From positions 1 through 9,088 of the forward strand of contig JAEWSK010000134.1 of NCBI GenBank assembly GCA_023398345.1: 9,088 bases of DNA, written 5' to 3'. Below, piece by piece: positions 1-5,978 of this stretch. Both the position numbers and the translations under genes were made by a program. Under the pieces are notes generated by a model. It was not told the origin of the DNA. It made no database searches and worked only from the letters and a program-made list of their open reading frames with translations. Every line of letters begins with the position of its first letter. Position 1 is the first letter of the stretch. This DNA comes from Armatimonadota bacterium. Lineage in GTDB: Bacteria > Armatimonadota > UBA5829.

Positions 1-99
1 CTCCAGCTTATATTAGAGAGACGAAGCAGCTGATTAGGTGGGTCAATTTTCAACGCCGATTAAGCCCTCATGTGGGTCATTATTGCATGCTGATTCACA
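1..99 (+). mobile_element. Right end of an IS21-family insertion sequence (partial)
   Basis: Two imperfect direct repeats, both starting GTGGGTCA, lie at 38-61 and 72-95. They agree at most positions over about 24 bases, and both contain a GCCGATT/GCTGATT block. Tandem terminal repeats of this GTGGGTCA...GCCGATT kind are, as I recall them, typical of the noncoding end downstream of istB in IS21-family elements. The second repeat runs into ATTCACA, and IS21 elements commonly end in CA, so I put the tip near base 99. A reading frame at 1-33 ends in TGA just before the repeats and could be the last codons of istB (LQLILERRSS), but that is too short to identify. The rest of the element lies outside the window. 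The assignment rests on motif memory, not on a database match. Confidence 0.6.
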
Positions 100-1268
100 T
101 CCGTGTTTCACTTCAAGAGTCCATAGACACCTCAACTCCTGCCGGTCGTTTCTTCTATACAATGATTGCGGCAATGGCACAATGGGAGAGGGAAGAGATT
201 GCCGACCGCATTAACGCCTCAATCTCAATGAGGGCAAAGCTTGGCAAGCCTTTAGGCGGTCAGGCTCCCTATGGCTACCGCTGGGAAAACAAGGTTTTGG
301 TTCCCGATCCCAACGAGGCACCTATTCGCAAGTTAATGTATGAGCTTTTCCTAGAGCATCGCCGCCGCAAGACTGTCGCCAAGGCTCTAAATGAGATGGG
401 ATACCGAACACGCAACGGCTCTAAGTTCACCGATACAACCGTTACCCGTCTTCTAACTGACCCGGCAGCAAAAGGATTGCAGCGAATCAACCACAGCAAG
501 TATAGAGACAAGCCCGGACCTGTCCCGGAAGACGAGATTGGCTATACTCAGGTAGAACCTATTGTCTCTGAGGAACTCTGGGATCAGTGCAATGCCATCT
601 TAGGCAGCCAGATGCAAAAGAGAACCAGACCGGCGAAGAAGGCCGTCCATCTCTTTGCAGGAGTTACTTACTGCGGCTGTGGGGCTAAGATGTATGTGCC
701 CTCAAATATGCCCAAATACTATTGCACCAAGTGCCATAACAAGATAGGCGTTGATGATCTGGAAGAGGTCTTCCACGGCGAGCTTAAGGCTTTCTATTTC
801 TCACCTGATGAAGTGGACAACTACTTGAAGCAAGCTAGCCAAGTGATAGCGGAGAAGGAAGAACTTCTGGAAACCCTTACCGAAGAAGAAAACAAAATCC
901 GAGCAGAGATGAGCAAGGTCTACAAGTTATATATGGACGATGAGATTAACCCCAGGAGCTTTGGAGAGCTTTATAAGCCCCTGGAGGAAAGACTAGAACA
1001 GATGGGAAACCAAATCCCTGAAATCCAAGCAGAGATAGACTTCCTTAAGATTCAGCACCTATCAAGCGACCAGATATTCTACGAAGCTCGCGACATCTAC
1101 ACTCGTTGGCCTAACCTGTCTTTGGAAGAAAAACGAGGTATAATAGAGCACATTACAGAAAGAATAACCGTAACCAATAATGAAGTAACAATCACACTGG
1201 CTTACCTGCCATCACATTCAGAATTGGTTGCAAATGAGCAACATAACCACCAGGTTTGCTGCTTATAA
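72..1268 (+). pseudogene. Large serine recombinase lacking most of its catalytic domain
   Basis: The frame encodes the C-terminal three quarters of a large serine recombinase, the class of phage and ICE integrases and transposon resolvases. Counting from GTG at 72, residues 13-50 match the end of the resolvase domain (SLQESIDTSTPAGR, then the long helix AAMAQWEREEIADRI). The DNA-binding recombinase domain follows at about 55-165 (GKPLGGQAPYGYRW). A zinc ribbon has Cys201, Cys203, Cys218 and Cys221. A glutamate-rich coiled coil spans about 250-330, and a short C-terminal domain ends the protein. The first 90 to 100 residues of the family are missing, including the nucleophilic serine and catalytic arginines. 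The frame stays open to base 3, but the residues there (e.g. IRWVNFQRR) do not resemble a resolvase and coincide with IS21-type end repeats. I infer that the insertion sequence removed or separated the 5' part, so the product cannot catalyse recombination. GTG72 has no convincing ribosome site. Confidence 0.85.
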
Positions 1269-1304
1269 AAATGTGATGTCTCTGCCGCAAAGCCATCGGC
1301 GAAA

Positions 1305-3077
1305 TTACTTAAATGCCTTTTGTATTATTATGGCTTCATTGGAGCGTGCATTTCCTATACTCTCTTCGGCAGCCTTTCCGATGTAGACTGTAAATGGCAT
1401 CATTAGTAGATATAGTATGGCGAACATTCCCACCGTTATTGCCGAGCCATATCTTAATGTTGCAATAAATGTCAGCTGTGCGTTTCGCCTTACGCGACCG
1501 AACCGCGATTGCAGGCAGCGCAGCAACCCATAGACTATGGTTAAAGTAGGGATAAATAGAACTGCCACGACTATAATTGATAGTGGTAATTCAAACCAGT
1601 TTTCAATATTACGCGTAAAGTATGCCAACCCAGCGAATGTCGCGCCCCAGGCGACCAGCAGCGACCATACGGGCATCTTTCGGTTTTCATTCTCGTTCGG
1701 GGTGCGCATAAGCATCAATATAAGGCCTACAATTGACGCAGCCAATATTATTGCCGTCGGCAGTATAAACCACATTGGGCTCAGTGGCTTTTGGGGTGCA
1801 CTAATCTGTGCGACGATCATTGGCGCGAGGATAAGAGAGGATAAAAAGGCAGAAGTTATGCCCGCGCGTCTGTCCCAAAGCGCTCTGCCCCCACCTCTGC
1901 ATGTAAGCAGTGACGACACCACCCAAAGCACGCCGGAAGCTAATAGGATTGCGATGATGAAAATCGCAATCTTGAACACAGTAGAAAAGCGCGTTAGCGC
2001 TGTATAATCTTGGGCGCAAATATTGTCTTTAATGGATTTTCTAACACGCTCAAGCTGATCCCATTGCTTTGATAATATGTCGGCTTCTTTTGTGTAACCG
2101 TAATTGGTCAAGATGCGTCTACTGTGAGCAACTCTATCGGTTTGCTGAGCGTTAATATCTTTCTTTTCTGATTTGAATGTTGGGTCAATTGCGCTTGTCC
2201 CAAATGAAAATATGGCTCTGCCTACCAGAGCAGGGAAGAACGACGGTGCATGCTTTGCCATATTGTAACCGGATCCGATAACGTCGAATGCCTCTTTTAT
2301 ACCTTCGTCGGTGTGTCCCTGGCGAATTTTTGCATATGACAGGTTAGCTGCAATCAGCGCACTCTCTCTCATTTTCGCAAAGGCTGCAAATCCGACGTAA
2401 AATTGGGTAGTTGGATCGAGGTCTCCTCGAATGTTGCCTAAGTGCTGCACTGCTTTTTTCTGTGTGTTGGTATAGTAGCAAAACTGTGGTGCGATAGCAG
2501 CCAGGTGTATTTCGTCAAGCGCCTCTGCGTCTTTGTGCAGGCCGAATAGATAGGATGCTTTTACGTAATGAAAGAAACCATTGTCTGGATCGACGGCAAT
2601 TGCTCTGTCCAGTAATTCAATGCAGCGCAGACACCCTTGAATTTGATCTTTTGTCGGTGGCACAGAGTTTTTTTGATGCTTACGAGCTTCATCGGGATTG
2701 ACCGACCAACTCTCCATGCGCTGGGGTATTTCTACGTTTGCACAAGAAGGCGCATTCAGCGCAACTGCATATGCTGCTTTTTGCTTGGGAAAGGCGCGAA
2801 TAAGCGCATCGACTGCCTCATTTGCACGCCCGTCAGACATAATGATAAGTTCATTGACCAATCCAAGGTGAAGCAAAAAATCTCGTGGGTAGCTTTCAAG
2901 CAACTGCTTATTTGTTTTTTTGTGTGGGTTGGGGATGGAGGGTTGAAAATCATAATTGTTGATATTGCCGATTTGTCTAAAAGGGCTGAGCGCGAGGACT
3001 CGCCATAATGGGACTGCTGCAATTATCAGTGCAACTATTATTACTATAACAATCGAGATCTTCTCTAAGCGCATCAT
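1305..3077 (-). CDS. Unrecognised membrane protein: N-terminal anchor, TPR-like middle, six C-terminal helices
   Basis: I do not recognise this 590-residue protein. A hydrophobic helix near the N-terminus (about residues 7-27, ISIVIVIIVALIIAAVPLW) is followed by some 340 soluble residues rich in paired helices. One segment reads like a tetratricopeptide repeat (LLDRAIAVDPDNGFFHYVKASYLFG, about 155-180), and other helical pairs are more diverged. The last 220 residues hold about six membrane helices (roughly 366-391, 408-424, 435-457, 470-487, 498-519 and 545-566). Simple topology would put the TPR part outside the membrane, with a short basic N-terminus inside. Three consecutive ATG codons lie at 3080, 3077 and 3074. 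AGGAG at 3089-3085 is 7 bases from the middle one, so I chose 3077. The ATG at 3101 lies upstream of that SD and has none of its own. The gene stands alone and converges on the recombinase remnant with a 36-base gap. A scaffold or stress-sensing role is possible but unsupported. Confidence 0.8.
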   Translation of the reverse strand: MMRLEKISIVIVIIVALIIAAVPLWRVLALSPFRQIGNINNYDFQPSIPNPHKKTNKQLLESYPRDFLLHLGLVNELIIMSDGRANEAVDALIRAFPKQKAAYAVALNAPSCANVEIPQRMESWSVNPDEARKHQKNSVPPTKDQIQGCLRCIELLDRAIAVDPDNGFFHYVKASYLFGLHKDAEALDEIHLAAIAPQFCYYTNTQKKAVQHLGNIRGDLDPTTQFYVGFAAFAKMRESALIAANLSYAKIRQGHTDEGIKEAFDVIGSGYNMAKHAPSFFPALVGRAIFSFGTSAIDPTFKSEKKDINAQQTDRVAHSRRILTNYGYTKEADILSKQWDQLERVRKSIKDNICAQDYTALTRFSTVFKIAIFIIAILLASGVLWVVSSLLTCRGGGRALWDRRAGITSAFLSSLILAPMIVAQISAPQKPLSPMWFILPTAIILAASIVGLILMLMRTPNENENRKMPVWSLLVAWGATFAGLAYFTRNIENWFELPLSIIVVAVLFIPTLTIVYGLLRCLQSRFGRVRRNAQLTFIATLRYGSAITVGMFAILYLLMMPFTVYIGKAAEESIGNARSNEAIIIQKAFK

Positions 3078-3143
3078 CATAATTCTCCTAACTGGATTCA
3101 TTAGATTAGACGCCTTGGAATGTTCTTTTTTGTGTATTTTGTG

Positions 3144-3173
3144 ATTCTAATACAAAAGTATAATGGATTGCAA
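3144..3173 (-). promoter_or_regulatory. Candidate sigma-70 promoter for the TPR-like membrane protein
   Basis: On the minus strand TTGCAA (3173-3168, 4 of 6 to the -35 consensus) is followed after 18 bases by TAGAAT (3149-3144, 5 of 6 to the -10). The start of transcription would be near 3137, giving a leader of about 60 bases to ATG 3077. The surrounding DNA is AT-rich, so chance matches are likely. Confidence 0.4.
3159..3164 (+). promoter_or_regulatory. Perfect TATAAT box, possible -10 for the zinc-ribbon gene
   Basis: TATAAT occurs on the plus strand about 113 bases upstream of the zinc-ribbon start. No good -35 lies 16-18 bases before it, so the call is weak. If real, the transcript would begin near 3171 and would contain the whole foldable leader at 3194-3264. 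Confidence 0.25.
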
Positions 3174-3193
3174 GTTATTCTATATTTGACATG

Positions 3194-3264
3194 CGATAAG
3201 CCCAGGTGCTTGGAGTTCGGCATAACCGGGGTATATTTTATTACCTGCTTTAGGTGGCTTATCG
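3194..3264 (+). promoter_or_regulatory. Foldable leader before the zinc-ribbon gene, possible cis-regulatory RNA
   Basis: CGATAAGCC (3194-3202) is an exact reverse complement of GGCTTATCG (3256-3264), giving a 9-bp closing stem that ends at the SD sequence GGAGG (3264-3268). Inside it, CAGGT (3203-3207) can pair with ACCTG (3243-3247). The same ACCT can instead form a local hairpin with AGGT (3252-3255) or pair with the AGGT of the SD (3266-3269). A small CGG/CCG stem (3218-3220 with 3226-3228) fits in the middle. Mutually exclusive pairings beside a ribosome site are what a translational switch would look like. I do not recognise any known riboswitch class, and the call rests on hand pairing only. 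Confidence 0.35.
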
Positions 3265-3276
3265 GAGGTGTTTATT

Positions 3277-3465
3277 TTGGAGAGAATCTTAAGAACGATT
3301 CCCCAGACGAAGCCCGGCGGAGGCCTGAATGACAGACCTCAGTGCGAGCGATGTGGACGACCTGTAAAGATTACCAGCGATGACTACCAGCGAGAAGAGA
3401 TATTATGTCCTCACTGCGCATCGGAGACAAATGCGTCTGCATTGAGCGATTACGAAAGCAGCTAA
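3277..3465 (+). CDS. Small zinc-ribbon protein, 62 residues, function unknown
   Basis: The product contains two CxxC knuckles, CERC (Cys23 and Cys26) and CPHC (Cys44 and Cys47), separated by 17 residues. This spacing fits a single zinc ribbon. A basic N-terminus (MERILRTIPQTKPGGG) precedes it and an acidic tail (SDYESS) follows. The start is TTG at 3277, chosen because GGAGG (3264-3268) lies 8 bases upstream. The in-frame GTG at 3268 overlaps that SD and is unlikely. Small ribbons of this type occur in nucleic-acid-binding and protein-docking proteins, but nothing here says which. The gene ends tail to tail with the minus-strand gene, their stop codons overlapping at 3462-3465. A foldable leader precedes it. 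Confidence 0.65.
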   Translation: MERILRTIPQTKPGGGLNDRPQCERCGRPVKITSDDYQREEILCPHCASETNASALSDYESS

Positions 3466-3680
3466 CTGCGCGATGCCAGCTTGTGCGAGCATAGGCTGAT
3501 TAATTTATCGCGAGTAATTGATGGCGAGGCTGTCTGTGTGACGATTATGTCCACGCCGATGTCCAGCAACGCATCCAGCAGATCCTCCGGCGCCAGCTCA
3601 TATATATCATATCGCGCCTCCAGTTGCTCAAGAATGTCTTCAAGTTTCGCTTGGCTAGTATTTCTGAGTTCTATTTGCAT
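3462..3680 (-). CDS. Small acidic hypothetical protein, 72 residues
   Basis: I do not recognise this protein. The first 40 residues are strongly acidic and amphipathic (AKLEDILEQLEARYDIYELAPEDLLDALLD) and would form two or three helices. A hydrophobic strand (GVDIIVTQ, 42-49) and a basic C-terminus follow. There is no signal peptide or membrane helix. ATG at 3680 has GAGGAG about 5 bases upstream, a strong ribosome site that is good evidence for a real gene despite the small size. It is transcribed away from the fliG unit, with 130 bases between its start and the short ORF ahead of fliG. Its end overlaps the zinc-ribbon gene by 4 bases. Confidence 0.6.
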   Translation of the reverse strand: MQIELRNTSQAKLEDILEQLEARYDIYELAPEDLLDALLDIGVDIIVTQTASPSITRDKLISLCSHKLASRS

Positions 3681-3810
3681 TGTTGCTCCTCATTTTGGAA
3701 TCTATCCCAAATTTATATTAATTAATGACACCTTGCCCCACGCGGCGCATGTCGAAACGAATTTATATGACATTGATTGATGCTGTTTATAAGGCTAAGG
3801 AGTTTGGTGC
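3681..3810. other. AT-rich divergent intergenic region upstream of the fliG unit
   Basis: This gap should hold promoters for the 72-residue protein (leftwards) and for the fliG unit (rightwards). AATTTATAT occurs twice exactly 50 bases apart (3710-3718 and 3760-3768), with a GC-rich block between. I see no convincing sigma-70, sigma-28 or sigma-54 promoter. The best sigma-70 match is ATGACA (3767) and TATAAG (3788) with a spacer of only 15. It would start transcription on top of the SD at 3797-3802, so I do not call it. Confidence 0.3.
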
Positions 3811-3867
3811 ATGTTTCCGATTATTCCCATAGAAGGTTATTTTGAGGGTCAATATTGGCTGACATAG
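3811..3867 (+). CDS. Short ORF (18 codons) overlapping the fliG start, possible leader peptide
   Basis: ATG at 3811 is preceded by a very good SD (AAGGAG, 3797-3802, 8 bases away). It opens an 18-codon frame, MFPIIPIEGYFEGQYWLT, that ends at TAG 3865-3867. The stop lies 10 bases inside fliG, which starts at TTG 3855 in another frame. A strong site on a tiny ORF whose stop overlaps the weak start of the next gene is the usual arrangement for translational coupling. Ribosomes finishing here could reinitiate on fliG, whose own SD (GAGGG, 3844-3848) lies inside this ORF. No run of one amino acid suggests classical attenuation. The peptide may have no function of its own. Confidence 0.45.
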   Translation: MFPIIPIEGYFEGQYWLT

Positions 3868-4874
3868 AGTCTCAAAGATCGGGTATTTCATTATCAGGCA
3901 TCGAGAAAGCCTCGGTGCTGCTTATATCATTGGGCGCTGACATATCCTCAAGTGTATTGCAGCAGCTTACACCAGAGGAGATAGAGCGGCTTACATCTGA
4001 GATCGTTATGCTCAAGCGCGTGGATAAAGGGCTTTGCGACCAGGTGATTGACGAGTGCAAGGAATCGCTAAGCAAACAATCTGCTGGTGGAGGCGCGGAA
4101 TATGCGCGCGTTCTGCTCGAACAAGTCGTCGGTGGAGCTAAGGCCAAGGAACTGCTCGCTCGTTTTAGTTCAGGCGGCGGCGCAGGTAATTTTAGATGGC
4201 TTCGCGCCGTACCTCCCTCGCAGCTTGCCCAATGCATCCGAAGCGAGAGACCTCAAGTAGCCGCTCTCGTGCTCGGTCATTTGCCTGCCGATCAAGCCGC
4301 GCAAGTTCTCAGCGCGTTGCCTGAGCAGATGCAAGGAGAAATTGCATTCCGGCTGACTGCGATGCAGCCTACCGATCCGGATGTGGTTCGAGGCGTGGAC
4401 GAGATATTGCTTCAACGCCTTTCGACGTCTGAAAATGCGGCATTTACCGAAGTCGGCGGCAATGAGGTCGTCGTGAATATTCTCAACAATGTCGATCGCG
4501 GCACCGAAAAGAAGATAATGGAGTTTTTAACCGAAGTCGATACGGAAACTGCAAACTCGATAAAAGAGATGATGTTTGTCTTTGAGGACTTGCTTAACCT
4601 CGACGATCATTCCCTTCAGATGATTTTGCGAGACGTTCCGCAAGAAGATATAAGATTGGCACTAAAAGGCTCACCTGAAAGTGTCAAAGAGGTCTTTTTC
4701 AGAAATATGTCTCAGCGCGCGGCTGAAACGCTCAAGGAAGATCTTGAAGCCAGTGGGCCGGTTAAACTGCGCGATGTGGATGCGGCGCAGGGGCGCATCG
4801 CGTCTATTGCCAGGGCTCTTGACGAAGCCGGTGAGATAAGCATACGCAGCACGGGCGAAGATGTGATTATATAG
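3855..4874 (+). CDS. fliG: Flagellar motor switch protein FliG
   Basis: FliG forms the rotor ring between the MS-ring protein FliF and FliM, and bears the charges that meet the stator. This 339-residue protein has all three domains. The N-terminal domain (about 10-105, GIEKASVLLISLG) binds FliF. The middle domain (about 115-190) has the motif ERPQ at 131-134, where the family normally has EHPQ, and its partner Arg166. The C-terminal domain (about 205-330) includes MFVFEDLLNLDD and NMSQRAAETLKEDL. The five torque-related charges map to Lys271, Arg288, Glu295, Asp296 and Lys304, so it should work as a motor protein. The start is TTG at 3855 with GAGGG 6 bases upstream. A stop at 3843 in the same frame excludes a longer form, and the next ATG would remove part of the N-terminal domain. 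fliM follows after 16 bases in the same operon. The histidine-to-arginine change is the one oddity. Confidence 0.97.
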   Translation: MADIESQRSGISLSGIEKASVLLISLGADISSSVLQQLTPEEIERLTSEIVMLKRVDKGLCDQVIDECKESLSKQSAGGGAEYARVLLEQVVGGAKAKELLARFSSGGGAGNFRWLRAVPPSQLAQCIRSERPQVAALVLGHLPADQAAQVLSALPEQMQGEIAFRLTAMQPTDPDVVRGVDEILLQRLSTSENAAFTEVGGNEVVVNILNNVDRGTEKKIMEFLTEVDTETANSIKEMMFVFEDLLNLDDHSLQMILRDVPQEDIRLALKGSPESVKEVFFRNMSQRAAETLKEDLEASGPVKLRDVDAAQGRIASIARALDEAGEISIRSTGEDVII

Positions 4875-4890
4875 CGTTGGAGAAATACTA

Positions 4891-5880
4891 ATGTCGGACA
4901 TTCTTTCAAACGAAGAAATCAACGCTTTACTTGGTGCATATAAAGCCGCGGAAAGTCTAGGAAAAGTTTCCCGCGAAAAGCAGATGGATCACCATGTCAG
5001 GCTGTACAATTTCGCGCGCCCGGACAAGTTTTCGCGCGATCATATCAGAACTCTACACTCGATCAATAACAAGTTCGCAACCAACTTCGCTATTACTTTG
5101 GCTGGACTTTTGCATGTTGCAGTTAAGGCGGAGTTGCTTTCTGTCGACCAGGTCACTTATCGTGAGTATTGCGCATCTGTTCCGGAAAACACGCTGTTTT
5201 GCGACATCAGCCTTGAGCCTCTAACTGCTACTGCAATATTTGAGATGAACCCGTCTATTGCAGGCGCGTGCATCGACGGGCTTACCGGCGGAAGCGATAT
5301 AGCGTTTTCTCGCGAATCCGACCTTACCGATATTGACCGGGCGATTGCCGTCAAAGTGGTCGAAGTGCTCTTAAAGAGCTATGAAGATGTGTGGGGGGCG
5401 TATATCGGCATTAAAGCTGCCGTGCGCGAAGCTGACTTGCGCGGATCGTATAACCAGATGTTTCTTCCAACCGAGCCGGTGTTGGTGTGCGCATACGAAG
5501 TTCAGATTGGCCAGACGACTGGAATGGCAAGTATTTGCATTCCTGCCAGTGCCATTGAGGCAATTTTGCCGAGCCTTTCTGCCGGAAGAATTGTGAGTGC
5601 CACATCCAGGCAGACCCCAGCCATAATGGAAGCGCTGCAGGAGTCACTCGACGAGGTGCGCATGCAGTGCGTGGCGATACTCGGACGCACAACCCTTACA
5701 ATGGGCGATATGATCAACTTGCGCGAAGGTGACATAATAAGACTTGATGCCGGGCCTGAGTCCGAGACTGAGTTTTGGGTGGGAGATCAGCAAATATGCT
5801 TTGCTGTCCCCGGACGCTCGGGAAGAAAACTTGGACTTCGCGTCACAAAATTGACCCAAGACGCTCAAAGCGCTGCTTAG
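4891..5880 (+). CDS. fliM: Flagellar motor switch protein FliM
   Basis: FliM forms the upper C-ring under FliG and receives phosphorylated CheY to switch rotation. The 329-residue protein begins with the CheY-binding segment (ILSNEEINALL, 4-14; consensus LSQxEIDALL). A CheC-like middle domain spans about 35-240. A C-terminal SpoA domain (about 250-322, EVRMQCVAILGRTTLTMGDM) packs against FliN. In the middle domain the FliG-contact motif, usually GGxG, reads GGSD (133-136). ATG 4891 has GGAGA 7 bases upstream. The gene lies 16 bases after fliG and ends shortly before a strong terminator. No fliN or fliY follows, so the partner must be encoded elsewhere. The intact N-terminal motif implies chemotactic control of the motor. 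Confidence 0.96.
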   Translation: MSDILSNEEINALLGAYKAAESLGKVSREKQMDHHVRLYNFARPDKFSRDHIRTLHSINNKFATNFAITLAGLLHVAVKAELLSVDQVTYREYCASVPENTLFCDISLEPLTATAIFEMNPSIAGACIDGLTGGSDIAFSRESDLTDIDRAIAVKVVEVLLKSYEDVWGAYIGIKAAVREADLRGSYNQMFLPTEPVLVCAYEVQIGQTTGMASICIPASAIEAILPSLSAGRIVSATSRQTPAIMEALQESLDEVRMQCVAILGRTTLTMGDMINLREGDIIRLDAGPESETEFWVGDQQICFAVPGRSGRKLGLRVTKLTQDAQSAA

Positions 5881-5919
5881 CACGAGAGTCTCACATTCAA
5901 ATTTTCAATAAAACGCAGA

Positions 5920-5955
5920 AAAGGCACGGAACCCTTTAATGGAGTCCGTGCCTTT
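5920..5955. terminator. Bidirectional terminator between fliM and the anti-sigma gene
   Basis: AAAGGCACGGA (5920-5930) and TCCGTGCCTTT (5945-5955) form an 11-bp perfect stem around a 14-base loop. Rightwards the stem is followed by TTTCAAAATTT. Leftwards it is followed by TTTTCTGCGTTTTATT, which is more T-rich. It lies 40 bases after the fliM stop and 24 bases after the stop of the converging anti-sigma gene, so it can serve both. Confidence 0.88.
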
Positions 5956-5978
5956 CAAAATTTATCGCATATAGATAT

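Noticed and set aside
1537..2007. Open frame of 156 codons on the plus strand
   Set aside because: It lies entirely inside the minus-strand membrane-protein gene, has low-complexity content and matches no domain. It is a shadow frame.
3078..3101. Longer TPR-like protein starting at ATG 3101
   Set aside because: The strong AGGAG lies downstream of this codon and serves the ATG cluster at 3080-3074. No SD precedes 3101.
3710..3768. AATTTATAT repeated 50 bases apart upstream of fliG, considered as regulator boxes
   Set aside because: The repeats are only 9 bases long in an AT-rich gap, with no symmetry. Chance is an adequate explanation.
3767..3793. ATGACA-N15-TATAAG as the fliG promoter
   Set aside because: The spacer is too short, and the transcript would begin on the SD of the short ORF.
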